This document shows, one piece after another, positions 1 through 7,748 of a stretch of DNA of 64,000 nt. How positions within the stretch are numbered: the stretch's first letter is position 1; the number at the start of each line of letters is the position of its first letter. The translations under genes and the position numbers were made by a program. The notes under the pieces are model-generated. The model was not told the DNA's origin, did no database searches, and worked only from the letters and a program-made list of their open reading frames with translations. The stretch lies in NCBI GenBank assembly GCA_963732225.1, contig CAVSYR010000002.1, positions 434,001 through 498,000 on the forward strand, in the 5' to 3' direction. This DNA is from VRUE01 sp963732225. GTDB taxonomy: Bacteria > Actinomycetota > Thermoleophilia > Solirubrobacterales > 70-9.

Positions 1-1
1 C

Positions 2-814
2 GCGAAGAAGGGCATCGCGGTGGGTCCCGGCTGCAATCGAGTCAGCGCCGTGCAGATCACCTGCCCCACCGAAGGCCCGGCACGCTGGGTGATGGCGGAC
101 CTCGGCCCTGGTAACGACAGCCTCAGCGTCGAAGGCTCACTGGCCGGGGCGCAGAACGTGCGCCTCGCCGGCGGCCTCGGCAACGACACGATCCACGGCG
201 GTTCCGAGGATGACCTGATCGAGGCCGGCTTCGGCGCCGACAAGCTCTATGGCGGTGGCGGTGCCGACGGCCTGATCGGCAGCCGGCCCGGCCCGACCTA
301 CCTCTACGGCGGGCCCGACGGCGACCTGCTCGCCGCCGGCGGCGGTTGTGCCGGCGGGGCGCTGGTCGGCGGGCCCGGTCGCGATGACGCCTCCTTCGCC
401 GAGACGCCCGCCCACCCCGGGATCTTGCACGTGTCCTTCCCTGCCCACGCCGCCTGGATCGACGCGATCCCCGGCTGCCACAAGGTCCACCTCTCGTCGA
501 CCGACGAGGACATGGAGGGCTCCTTCGACTGGGACGTCCTCGTTGGCGACGGCCGTGCCAACGCGATGCTCGGCCAGCCGGGGCGCGACAGCTTCTACGG
601 CGGCGGCGGCGAAGACGTGATCGACGCCCGTGACGGCGAACGCGACCTCTCGATCCAGTGCGGCCGCGGCACCGTTGCCAAACGGGGGGGCGCCGTCCAC
701 GGCACTCCCGCCGGTCGCGCCCTCACCGACCCCTTCGATCCGGCCCCGGTGCTCTGCGAGTTCAGCAAGCACGGCCACCCGGTCGACGGTCTCGGCGACG
801 CCAACGGCAACTAG
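2..814 (+). CDS. RTX-like calcium-binding repeat protein, 3' part
   Basis: The frame is already open at the left edge (a GTG at 20 is internal or optional), so only the C-terminal part is seen. Gly/Asp-rich nonapeptide-like repeats (GGLGNDTIHGG, GADKLYGGGGADGL, later YGGGGEDVIDARDG) match the haemolysin-type Ca-binding pattern. These usually form extracellular beta-rolls. A few Cys residues (ITC, GCH, QCG) suggest an exported, oxidised protein. No catalytic domain is visible and the function is unknown. The gene ends 102 bp before the next one. Confidence 0.7.
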   Translation, partial: AKKGIAVGPGCNRVSAVQITCPTEGPARWVMADLGPGNDSLSVEGSLAGAQNVRLAGGLGNDTIHGGSEDDLIEAGFGADKLYGGGGADGLIGSRPGPTYLYGGPDGDLLAAGGGCAGGALVGGPGRDDASFAETPAHPGILHVSFPAHAAWIDAIPGCHKVHLSSTDEDMEGSFDWDVLVGDGRANAMLGQPGRDSFYGGGGEDVIDARDGERDLSIQCGRGTVAKRGGAVHGTPAGRALTDPFDPAPVLCEFSKHGHPVDGLGDANGN

Positions 815-916
815 ACCGGCTCCGCTCCGCTGTTCCCTAGCCCAACGTAGGCAGGCAAACGAACACCTCGGAGGCTTGTGGGGAAGGAAATCCCTTGCGC
901 TGTGCCTTAGCACCAG

Positions 917-1864
917 ATGGCGAGGCAAAGGCACAGCCGTAGCGGTAGGTGGCGGGAGGTTGCCACGCTGGCCGAACAACAGCACGGAGTCGTTTCGCGC
1001 CGGCAGTTGCGCGAGATGGGGATGGTGGACGCCGCGATCGATCACGCGATCGTCGCTGGCAGGTTGTTCCCCCTCTTTCGCACAGTGTTCGGCGTCGGCC
1101 ATGCGCGTGTCGGATCGCGGGGAAGGATGCTCGCTGCTGTACTTGCGTGCGGGTCAGGCGCGGTTGTCTCCCACGGTTCCGCTGCTTTTCTCCTGGGGCT
1201 CTGGGAGAGCGAGCCCCGCGCCATCCATGTCATCGCCGCTATGGAACTCGGGCGCAAGATCCCTGGAATCCACCGGCACCACGTGGCTCAGCCCGTTGGC
1301 AAAGACGCGATGGAGCACGAAGCTATTCCCTGCACCAGTCCATCCCGGATCATCGTCGACCTGGCCGGCACGGTTGGCGATGCCTCGCTGCGCCGAACCA
1401 TCGAGCAAGCCGCGGTCTTGCAAGTGCTCGACGTGCCGGAGATTGATCGGATCCTCTCCGGTCCGCGCCGCCGCGGTAGCCCGCGGCTTCGTAGCATCCT
1501 CGAGGAGTGGCGTCGCTATCCAAACGTTCGCCTTCGCAGTCGGATGGAGGCGAGGTTGTTGCCACTTCTCTCGCAGAGGGATCTGCCGATCCCGAGTTGC
1601 AATGAGCGACTTCGGATTGGCGAGCAGACTTTTGAGATCGACTTTCTCTGGCGTCGGCAGCGCCTGGTCGTTGAAACCGACGGGGGAAGGTTCCACGACC
1701 ATCCCATTGCCGAAGCGCGCGACCTCGCTCGGAACAGAATCCTCATCGCCGGGGGATTTCGAGTCGTTCGCTTGCGATGGGAGGAACTACGGGATCGCCC
1801 CGAGGCCACGATCGCAAGGATCGAGCGCCTCCTCAGCTCGCCCCACTCCCCCGGTGTTCCTTAG
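917..1864 (+). CDS. AbiEi-like / DUF559 domain protein
   Basis: 315 aa. The N-terminus (residues ~10-70, LAEQQHGVVSRRQLREMGM...LFRTVFGVG) resembles the winged-helix 'AbiEi antitoxin N-terminal' domain. The C-terminus (~215-310; EIDFLWRRQRLVVETDGGRFHD, then RLRWEEL) resembles DUF559, a Vsr/PD-(D/E)xK-like nuclease fold with the E/D-rich core. Such fusions are common solitary genes in Actinobacteria. A DNA-acting or conflict-related role is inferred, and no cognate AbiEii toxin is adjacent. The gene stands alone, followed by a stem-loop at 1885-1919. Confidence 0.7.
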   Translation: MARQRHSRSGRWREVATLAEQQHGVVSRRQLREMGMVDAAIDHAIVAGRLFPLFRTVFGVGHARVGSRGRMLAAVLACGSGAVVSHGSAAFLLGLWESEPRAIHVIAAMELGRKIPGIHRHHVAQPVGKDAMEHEAIPCTSPSRIIVDLAGTVGDASLRRTIEQAAVLQVLDVPEIDRILSGPRRRGSPRLRSILEEWRRYPNVRLRSRMEARLLPLLSQRDLPIPSCNERLRIGEQTFEIDFLWRRQRLVVETDGGRFHDHPIAEARDLARNRILIAGGFRVVRLRWEELRDRPEATIARIERLLSSPHSPGVP

Positions 1865-1884
1865 CCGGTCGTGGTTGAGGAAAG

Positions 1885-1919
1885 GCACGGCTGGGCGAGG
1901 CTGTACTTCTCTGCCGTGC
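1885..1919 (+). terminator. Stem-loop after the DUF559 gene
   Basis: GCACGGC (1885-1891) pairs with GCCGTGC (1913-1919) across a 21-nt loop, followed by a short T-containing stretch (tttgtcct). It lies between two convergent genes and could terminate either. Confidence 0.35.
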
Positions 1920-1971
1920 TTTGTCCTGGGTATTTGAGGAAAAGGAACAGCGGAACGGGTGATCCGGGCGG

Positions 1972-3282
1972 CTAGCGGCCGCGGCCGTCGCCGTTGGCGA
2001 CCGCGCAGGCCTGCTCGGCGCCGATGAAGGGAGCCAGGGTGATGTAGCTGGCGAGCGGCGCGACTTCCTGCATGTTCTCGGCCCCGCCACGTTTGATCTG
2101 GTCGTAGATCATCGAGTAGATCGCGCCGCCGATCGCCTCGGCGGCGATCGGGCTGACGTCCGGGTTGATCTCAAAGCCCGGGATCAGCAGGCCCTCCATC
2201 GTCTTCATCACCTCGTCGCGCTGTTCCAGCGCCCGCCGGCCGGCGGCGTAGACGTCGACGGCGCCGAGGGTCGTGTACTCGGGCTCGGCCGAGCAGAAGG
2301 CGAACATCGCTCCGAAGGCACCGCGCACCGCGTGTGGCCAGTCGGGGGCACGGCGGAAGGCCGGCAGCGTCGTCGCCAGCATCTGCGAGGAGCCGCTGTC
2401 GACGGCGGCCAGCATCGCCTCCTCCTTGTCGGCGAAGTTGGCGTAGAAGGTGGAGAGCGAGATCGAGGCGCGGGCGGCGATGTCGCCGATCGTCATCGCC
2501 GGGTAGCCCTTCTCGGCGACGACCGAGGCGAGGGCTCGCAGGATCCGTTCCGCTGGGTCGTAGCCGTTGGCGGGGCCGCCGTTCTGGGCGGCGCGGCTGC
2601 GCGGCCGGCGCAACGGCTGCGGCGGCGGCTCGTAGGCCGCGAACCAGTCCCACATCTGCGGCGTCAGCTCGATCAGCTCCTGCTCTTCATGGCGGTAGAG
2701 GCGGCTGTGGATCACCTTGCGCACACCGCCGACCATCGCCCGCACGATCTCCGGCGGCATGCCTTTGCGGCCGGGGACCTGCTCGAGCGTGGCGGAGAGG
2801 AAGGCCTGCACGCCATCGGTGGTGCGGTCGATCTCTTCGATCGCGCGCGGGCCCGCGGCGTAGATCTCGACCAGGCACATCCGCGCCGCCGCGGCCTGTT
2901 CGACGATCAGGTTGATGAAGGCGTCGAAGGCCTGGCGGGCGCGCACTTCGTCCGGCGGCGGCCCGCCGTCAGCGAAGATCGCGCCGACCGTCGGTCCGAC
3001 GAAGGCGTGCAGGGCCGCCAGCAGACACTCTTCCTTGTCCTTGAAGTGGGCGTAGAAGGCGCTGCGCGAGACCCCGGAGAGCTCGAGCAGGTCCTCGACC
3101 CGGGTCGCCTCGTAGCCCTTCTCGGCGACGACCGCGACCAACGCGGCGAAGAGTCGCTCCTGCTGGTTGCGGGCGACCTCCTCGGGCGGCAAGCGCCGCC
3201 CCGGCTGGAGCTTGCGATCGCGCAGCGTGCCTGCATCCCCCCACGGCGTCGTCACCATCGCGACCGGACCATAACTGGCCAT
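1972..3282 (-). CDS. Tandem (double) TetR-family regulator
   Basis: 436 aa, about twice the usual TetR length. Two complete TetR_N helix-turn-helix domains are present: residues ~43-92 (VVAEKGYEATRVEDLL, then SRSAFYAHFKDKEE) and ~245-292 (VVAEKGYPAMTIGDIA, then STFYANFADKEE). Each is followed by an all-helical ligand/dimer region. The protein is thus an intramolecular 'dimer' or a duplication. The ligand is unknown. A promoter overlapping an inverted repeat lies upstream (3324-3363), suggesting autorepression. Confidence 0.85.
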   Translation of the reverse strand: MASYGPVAMVTTPWGDAGTLRDRKLQPGRRLPPEEVARNQQERLFAALVAVVAEKGYEATRVEDLLELSGVSRSAFYAHFKDKEECLLAALHAFVGPTVGAIFADGGPPPDEVRARQAFDAFINLIVEQAAAARMCLVEIYAAGPRAIEEIDRTTDGVQAFLSATLEQVPGRKGMPPEIVRAMVGGVRKVIHSRLYRHEEQELIELTPQMWDWFAAYEPPPQPLRRPRSRAAQNGGPANGYDPAERILRALASVVAEKGYPAMTIGDIAARASISLSTFYANFADKEEAMLAAVDSGSSQMLATTLPAFRRAPDWPHAVRGAFGAMFAFCSAEPEYTTLGAVDVYAAGRRALEQRDEVMKTMEGLLIPGFEINPDVSPIAAEAIGGAIYSMIYDQIKRGGAENMQEVAPLASYITLAPFIGAEQACAVANGDGRGR

Positions 3283-3323
3283 CTAGCTACCTCCGTGGAC
3301 ACTTGAATCTCTCAGAGCGTTTG

Positions 3324-3363
3324 ATGGTACGCACGATTCTTTTGGAACGCAACCATTCGTGCG
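3324..3363 (-). promoter_or_regulatory. Candidate tetR promoter and operator
   Basis: On the minus strand TTGCGT (3352-3347), a 17-nt spacer and TACCAT (3329-3324) form a plausible -35/-10 pair upstream of the TetR start at 3282. An inverted repeat CGCACGA (3330-3336) / TCGTGCG (3357-3363) brackets the -35 region and is a candidate operator. Confidence 0.4.
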
Positions 3364-3588
3364 GTTGTTTTGAGGAAAAACATGTTGGGACTTGATTTTT
3401 TTGTATGGCTGTGTTTTTATGTGGACGGCCCAGAAGATGCCGCAGCGGCACAGCCGGATCCCTGCCGGCGACCCCCCTGCCGTCGGCCCCCTCCGACGGC
3501 GACCAGCAAACATTGGCCCGGGTTCGACGCCTCCCTCGTCGGCCCGGGTCGTTTGTTTGACGACCGAGCCACTGGTAAATCGTCTCGA
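3364..3588. other. Gene-free interval with AT-rich segment and hairpin
   Basis: Together with 3283-3363 this makes a ~306-bp gap. 3370-3420 is markedly AT-rich for this window. From 3440 the base composition returns to high GC, with a perfect 8-bp stem (3479-3486 with 3493-3500, loop CCCCCT). The stem could end vapBC transcription coming from the right. No credible gene was found. Confidence 0.5.
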
Positions 3589-3990
3589 CTAGGGCCGCAG
3601 TTCGGTGAAGCCGGCGGCGGCGAAGTCTCCGTCGAAGGCGAGCGCCTCCGAGATTCCCTTGGCGCGCATGAAGGCAAAGCTCGTTGCGTCGACAAACGAG
3701 TACTCGCGCTCATCGTGCTGGCGCAGCCAGAGCAGCGCCTCCGCCTCCATCTGTTCGGACACCCCGCTGACGCCGACGTGACCACTGGAGTCGTCGAGGT
3801 TGTCCAGCATTTCGACTGCCTTTCCGTGCCAAGCCTTCCGCCTGATCCAGGTCCACGCCTCTCCCCGCACGTGGTTGGTGGTTACCACTCGCCTTCCCGC
3901 TATCTGACGGGACAGTCGAATCGCCGCCTCGTGATGGTTGTCCCGTCTGATCAATCCCGCGACCAAGAAGGAGGTGTCGGCAAAGATCAA
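3589..3990 (-). CDS. vapC: VapC-like PIN-domain toxin
   Basis: 133 aa if started at the TTG at 3990. That TTG overlaps the antitoxin stop as TTGA, so the two genes are translationally coupled. No ATG/GTG fits, and the TTG start places the PIN motif IFADTSFL at the N-terminus, as expected. Later acidic residues (the E of HVRGEAWTW, and FVDATSFAFM) fit the PIN active site. The predicted role is an RNase toxin, usually cutting tRNA or rRNA; its target here is unknown. Confidence 0.8.
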   Translation of the reverse strand: MIFADTSFLVAGLIRRDNHHEAAIRLSRQIAGRRVVTTNHVRGEAWTWIRRKAWHGKAVEMLDNLDDSSGHVGVSGVSEQMEAEALLWLRQHDEREYSFVDATSFAFMRAKGISEALAFDGDFAAAGFTELRP

Positions 3991-4235
3991 GGGTCCGGAT
4001 TTGACGGGCCGTACACGACGTCGTCGACGGTCATGCTGCTGTTGGGATCGCCTTCGACGGTCCCAAACATCTTGAACAGCGGATCCTCCTCGATCGGTGG
4101 CAAAGGCTGTATCTCTTCCCGCACGCAACGTCTGATCACCTCCGCCTTCGAGAGCCCATCTTCTTCGGCGCGTCTCTCCACGGCCAAATCCAGCTCGGGC
4201 TCAATCGATATCTGCAGTCGCTTCATGCGGGCCAA
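3987..4235 (-). CDS. vapB: Ribbon-helix-helix (VapB/CopG-like) antitoxin
   Basis: 82 aa. The N-terminal RHH motif (RLQISIEPELDLAVERRAEE, then LSKAEVIRRCVREE) should bind the operator. The acidic C-terminal tail probably wraps the toxin. The TTG start at 4235 is chosen because a perfect Shine-Dalgarno (GGAGGTGA, 4249-4242 on the minus strand) sits 6 nt upstream; the in-frame ATG at 4226 would be 15 nt away. Confidence 0.75.
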   Translation of the reverse strand: MARMKRLQISIEPELDLAVERRAEEDGLSKAEVIRRCVREEIQPLPPIEEDPLFKMFGTVEGDPNSSMTVDDVVYGPSNPDP

Positions 4236-4236
4236 G

Positions 4237-4259
4237 TTACATCACCTCCATCGATGTAA
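4237..4259. promoter_or_regulatory. Candidate VapB operator over the Shine-Dalgarno
   Basis: Perfect 7-bp inverted repeat TTACATC (4237-4243) / GATGTAA (4253-4259) with a 9-nt spacer. The spacer contains most of the vapB Shine-Dalgarno. Position and symmetry fit RHH autorepression. Confidence 0.5.
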
Positions 4260-4301
4260 TGTAACGCAGGAGCGACGAAAGTGCGCCAATTCGCAGTCAT
4301 C

Positions 4302-4307
4302 TAGGCT
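4302..4307 (+). promoter_or_regulatory. -10-like box TAGGCT of a leaderless mRNA
   Basis: TAGGCT lies 7 nt before the ATG at 4315, the spacing expected when transcription starts at or next to the start codon. The same arrangement recurs at many starts in this window. Confidence 0.4.
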
Positions 4308-4314
4308 TATTGAC

Positions 4315-4509
4315 ATGGCCCGGACCCCGAGCGAGGACGAGGCCGTCGCAATCGCGGCGGCGATCGAGCGGTTTCGCGCGGAGACGGCGCCGGCGCCCGG
4401 CACGGAGGAGGACGCCATCGGCCCGTGGCAGCGGGCAGCGCTGCTCGAAGGAGTCAGCGCCAAGAGCACTGTCGAGGAGTCAGAAGGAGGAGAGAGATGG
4501 CTGTCGTGA
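4315..4509 (+). CDS. Small acidic protein, acyl-CoA carboxylase epsilon-like
   Basis: 64 aa. An acidic helix (SEDEAVAIAAAIERFRAE) is followed by a Pro/Ala linker and a terminal PWQRAALLEGV block. That layout resembles the small epsilon subunits of actinobacterial acyl-CoA carboxylases. A biotin carboxylase/BCCP subunit is encoded 6 kb away (10454), but no beta subunit is seen. The 3' end overlaps dodecin by 13 nt, which suggests co-transcription with the sulfur operon. Family assignment is tentative. Confidence 0.5.
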   Translation: MARTPSEDEAVAIAAAIERFRAETAPAPGTEEDAIGPWQRAALLEGVSAKSTVEESEGGERWLS

Positions 4510-4706
4510 AGATCATCGAGTTGGTTGGTAGCTCCAAAACGTCGACCGACGACGCCGCGCGCCAGGCGCTGAGCCAGGCGCAGGGCACCTTGCGCAACAT
4601 CCGCGCGGTCGACATCGTCTCGACCGGGATTCGTGGTGAGAACCTGGACGAGTACCGGGCTCACGTGCGCGTCGCCTTCCTGATCGAGGGAACGGACATC
4701 GATTGA
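4497..4706 (+). CDS. Dodecin family flavin-binding protein
   Basis: 69 aa, the normal dodecin length. MAVVKIIELVGSS and the pattern S.DDAARQAL..A..TLRNIRAVDI are typical. Dodecins form hollow dodecamers that store or buffer flavins (FMN, riboflavin or FAD). A strong Shine-Dalgarno (AGAAGGAGG) precedes the ATG. The stop overlaps the rhodanese start as TGATG. Placement in a sulfate assimilation operon is unusual; a redox or flavin-buffering role there is inference. Confidence 0.85.
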   Translation: MAVVKIIELVGSSKTSTDDAARQALSQAQGTLRNIRAVDIVSTGIRGENLDEYRAHVRVAFLIEGTDID

Positions 4707-5104
4707 TGAGCGATGACACACGCGAGGTCTCGCGGGATGAGGCCCAGAAGCTGATTGAGGACGGGGCGCAGTTGGTTGACGTGCGCGCTGAGCATGAGTG
4801 GGAGGCTGGGCATATCGAGGGCGCTACGTACCTGCCACTGGCTGAGCTCGCCGAGCGGACTGGCGAGATCGACAAGGAGCGGCCCGTTGTTCTCTACTGC
4901 CGCGGTGGTAATCGCTCGGCGATGGCTGCCGATGCTTTGGCCGACGCGGGCTACAACGCGGTGAAGCTGAGCGAGGGGATCGTTGGCTGGTCCGAGGCGG
5001 GGTTGCCGCTGGCTCCGGAGGGCGGAGTTGTGGCCGAGTCGGGGGAGGCCGCTTCGATCCTTCATGCCCGCAAGAAGCTGCCTCCAGAGCTGACTAAGCC
5101 CTAA
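4706..5104 (+). CDS. Rhodanese-like sulfurtransferase
   Basis: 132 aa, single rhodanese domain: VDVRAEHEWEAGHIEGATYLP, then the catalytic loop YCRGGNRS with the active-site Cys, then the closing segment GIVGWSEAGLPL. It probably carries persulfide sulfur. The ATG at 4706 is translationally coupled to dodecin (TGATG). It lies 39 bp before the sulfite reductase gene, so a link to reduced sulfur is plausible. Confidence 0.9.
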   Translation: MSDDTREVSRDEAQKLIEDGAQLVDVRAEHEWEAGHIEGATYLPLAELAERTGEIDKERPVVLYCRGGNRSAMAADALADAGYNAVKLSEGIVGWSEAGLPLAPEGGVVAESGEAASILHARKKLPPELTKP

Positions 5105-5143
5105 ATACCCTAATCCCTGTCAGGTTTTGCTATTTTCCTCAGG

Positions 5144-6988
5144 ATGGAGGTAGCGGTCGACCAACAGAAGGAGCAGCGGGGCAAGGGGCGCACCGGCACC
5201 TTGGAGAACCCGGAGACCTACCGCAACGTCCCCGGCCACATCATCCCGATCATCGAGCGCGAGTTCGACGACTTCGACAACGAAGCCGAGACCTTCCTCG
5301 CCGGTCAGATCCCCGAGGACGAGTTCATCGGCTTCCGCCTCAAACAGGGCGTCTACGGCCAGCGCCAGCCCGACGTGCAGATGGTCCGGGTCAAGCTTCC
5401 CTTCGGTGGCGTCACCCCGCAGCAGATGGAGGCCTTCGCCAGCGTGGTCGAGCAGTACGCGCCGCTGAACAAGGGCCACATCACGACGCGGCAGAACATC
5501 CAGATCCACCACATCCCCCTGCGCGACATGGAGTCGCTGCTGCGCGAGATCGCCGAGGCCGACCTCTCCTCGCGCGAGGGTTGCGGCAACACGGTGCGCA
5601 ACGTCACCGGCGATCCCTGGGCTGGTGTCGCCCCCGACGAGATCTTCGACCCAACCCCTTACGCCGGCGCCTACGCCCGCTACTTCGTCCGTCACCCGAC
5701 GACGCAGCTGATGCCGCGCAAGATCAAGACGGCCTTCAGCGGCTCCGACGAGGACCGCGCGATCACCGGCATCCACGACATCGCCTTCCTCTCGCGCGAA
5801 CGCGATGGAGTGAAGGGCTTCGAGGTCCGCGTCGGTGGTGGCACCTCGATCATGGCCCGCGTCGCGCCGACGCTCTACGACTTCGTCGAGGCCGACAGCG
5901 GCGACTACCTCAAGGTCTCCGAGGCCGTGCTGCGCATCTTCGATCGCCAGGAGTGGCTGCGCGCCAACCGCGCCCGCGCCCGGATCAAGGTCCTGGTCGA
6001 CAAGATCGGCATCGATGCTCTTCGCGAGCAGGTCGATGCCGAGCTCGAGGGCGACTGGGTCGAGGAGCGCGACTTCAACGCCGAGCTGGTCGAGCGCCTG
6101 CGCTTCGAGGACGACGAGCAGGCCAACGCCCCGAAGGTGCCGCCGACCGCGGCCTCGCCCAACGGTGACCGCTCGCAGTTCGATCGCTTCGTCGAAGGCA
6201 ACGTCCAGGCGCAGCGCCAGGAGGGCTTCTCCGCGGTCGAGGTGAAGATCGAGCGCGGCGACCTGACCCCGGAGCAGTTCCGCGGTCTGGCCGCGATCAT
6301 GCGCGAGTTCACCGGTGGCTACGCGCGCAGCACCGTGCAGCAGAACCTGGTCCTGCGCTGGGTCCGCGACGAGGCGCTCTACGACCTCTGGCAGCGGCTC
6401 GGCGAGCTCGGCCTCGACGAGGCCGGCGCCGACGAGATCACCGACGTGGTCAGCTGCCCCGGCACCGATAGCTGCAAGATGGGCATCACCAGCTCGATGG
6501 GGCTCAACCGGGCGATCAAGGAGCGTCTCCAGGAGATGGAGATAACCGATGAGCTGACCCGCAAGATCCACATCAAGATGAGCGGCTGCCCCAACGGCTG
6601 CAGCCAGCACCACATCGCCAACATCGGCTTCTACGGCGCCTCGCTGAAAGTCGGCGGCCGCCAGATCCCCGCTTACATCCCGCACATCGGCGGCCGCTAC
6701 GAGGGCGGCGAGGTCGTCTTCGGCACGCGGCTGAAGTCGCGCCTGCCCGCCAAGCGCGTGCCCGAGGCGGTCGAGCGCTGGATCCGCATGTACGAGGCCG
6801 AGCGCTCCGGCGAGAGCGAGGCGTTCAACGACTTCGCCGAGCGGATTGGCGCCGAGCGCTTCGAAGCAGAGGTCAAGGAGCTGACGATGCCGGCTGAGTT
6901 CAGCCTCGAGACCATGCAGCAGTTCATCGACTGGAACCGGTCCAGCCCCTACAAGGTCGAGAGGGGCGAGGGCGAGTGCGCGATATGA
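5144..6988 (+). CDS. sir: Ferredoxin-dependent sulfite reductase (SirA/NirA type)
   Basis: 614 aa. It contains two nitrite/sulfite reductase ferredoxin-like half-domains and [4Fe-4S]/siroheme-binding domains. The cluster Cys residues are C438 and C444 (CPGTDSC) and C482 and C486 (CPNGC); GCGNTVRNVTG is the conserved siroheme-side motif. It reduces sulfite to sulfide with six electrons. Assignment to sulfite rather than nitrite rests on the sat-cysC-cysH neighbourhood. The stop overlaps cysH as ATGA. Confidence 0.9.
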   Translation: MEVAVDQQKEQRGKGRTGTLENPETYRNVPGHIIPIIEREFDDFDNEAETFLAGQIPEDEFIGFRLKQGVYGQRQPDVQMVRVKLPFGGVTPQQMEAFASVVEQYAPLNKGHITTRQNIQIHHIPLRDMESLLREIAEADLSSREGCGNTVRNVTGDPWAGVAPDEIFDPTPYAGAYARYFVRHPTTQLMPRKIKTAFSGSDEDRAITGIHDIAFLSRERDGVKGFEVRVGGGTSIMARVAPTLYDFVEADSGDYLKVSEAVLRIFDRQEWLRANRARARIKVLVDKIGIDALREQVDAELEGDWVEERDFNAELVERLRFEDDEQANAPKVPPTAASPNGDRSQFDRFVEGNVQAQRQEGFSAVEVKIERGDLTPEQFRGLAAIMREFTGGYARSTVQQNLVLRWVRDEALYDLWQRLGELGLDEAGADEITDVVSCPGTDSCKMGITSSMGLNRAIKERLQEMEITDELTRKIHIKMSGCPNGCSQHHIANIGFYGASLKVGGRQIPAYIPHIGGRYEGGEVVFGTRLKSRLPAKRVPEAVERWIRMYEAERSGESEAFNDFAERIGAERFEAEVKELTMPAEFSLETMQQFIDWNRSSPYKVERGEGECAI

Positions 6989-7683
6989 ACCCAGTCGCCG
7001 CCCCAGCAGCCATCTCCGATCCGGAGGCGATCGCGGCCGAGCTCGAGGGCCGTTCGGCCGAGCAGACGATCGAGTGGATGTTCGAGACCTTTGGTGAGAG
7101 CCACTACATCGCCTGCTCGTTCCAGAAAACGAGCTCGGTAACCGCTCACCTGGCCAGCAAGGTCAACTCGAACGCGCGCTTCTTCTACCTCGACACCGAC
7201 GTGCTCTTCCCGGAGACGTATGAGACGCGTGACCGCCTCGCCGAGTCGCTGGGGATCGAGTTCGACCGGTACCACAACCTGACGCTGGCCGAGCAGGCCG
7301 CCCAGCACGGCGACGAGCTCTGGAACCGCGACCCCGACGCTTGCTGCGGATTGCGCAAGGTGGAGCCAATGCGCAGGGCGCTTTCTTCCGTAGACTGCTG
7401 GCTCGCCGGCGTCCGCCGTGAGGACTCAGCCAGCCGCGCCAACACTTTGAAGTTCGGCTGGGACAAGCGCTTTGAGCTCTGGAAGCTCAACCCGCTCGCG
7501 GACTGGACCGAACGCGATGTCTGGAACTACATCCATGAGCACGACCTCCCGTACAACCCGCTCCACGATCAGGGCTACCCCTCGATCGGTTGCACCCACT
7601 GCACCAAGCCGGTCGGTGTCGGCGGTTCGTCCCGCGATGGCCGCTGGGCGGGTCTCGAAAAGACCGAGTGCGGGATCAACTAG
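6985..7683 (+). CDS. cysH: Phosphoadenylyl/adenylyl-sulfate reductase
   Basis: 232 aa from the ATG at 6985 (ATGA overlap with sir; a GTG at 6976 is also in frame). PP-loop-type nucleotide binding is seen in ACSFQKTSS. Two Cys pairs, DACCGLRK and CTHC, mark the [4Fe-4S]-containing subgroup, which typically uses APS. The C-terminal KTECGIN carries the catalytic Cys. It makes sulfite for Sir. Confidence 0.92.
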   Translation: MNPVAAPAAISDPEAIAAELEGRSAEQTIEWMFETFGESHYIACSFQKTSSVTAHLASKVNSNARFFYLDTDVLFPETYETRDRLAESLGIEFDRYHNLTLAEQAAQHGDELWNRDPDACCGLRKVEPMRRALSSVDCWLAGVRREDSASRANTLKFGWDKRFELWKLNPLADWTERDVWNYIHEHDLPYNPLHDQGYPSIGCTHCTKPVGVGGSSRDGRWAGLEKTECGIN

Positions 7684-7748
7684 CGGCGCCACGCGCCTGA
7701 GATAACCCCCTTCGTAATCCTTCCCAACCGATTGGTGAGACTTAACGC

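Larger units (their letters stand above)
822..1958. repeat. Imperfect inverted repeats flanking the AbiEi/DUF559 gene
   Basis: CCGCTCCGCTGTTCC at 822-836 is matched in inverted orientation by GGAACAGCGGAACGG at 1944-1958, with 14 of 15 positions pairing. The single gene 917-1864 lies between them. This could be the ends of a small transferred unit or a coincidence in GC-rich DNA. No target-site duplication was identified. Confidence 0.25.

Noticed and set aside
137..640. Repeats in the first gene as a DNA repeat array
   Set aside because: The periodicity comes from Gly/Asp-rich protein repeats (RTX-like) and is not conserved at the nucleotide level.
630..1937. Long plus-strand frame across the RTX and DUF559 genes
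   Set aside because: It crosses two recognisable genes in another frame and has low-complexity Ser/Arg/Ala composition.
3370..4314. Plus-strand open frame upstream of the small epsilon-like gene
   Set aside because: It is antisense to the vapBC pair. Only the part after the ATG at 4315 has protein-like composition and a neighbour overlap.
5120..6685. 521-codon minus-strand open frame opposite sulfite reductase
   Set aside because: High GC leaves long open frames antisense to real genes. The peptide is Val/Leu/Asp/Arg-rich with no domain, while the plus strand encodes an intact Sir.
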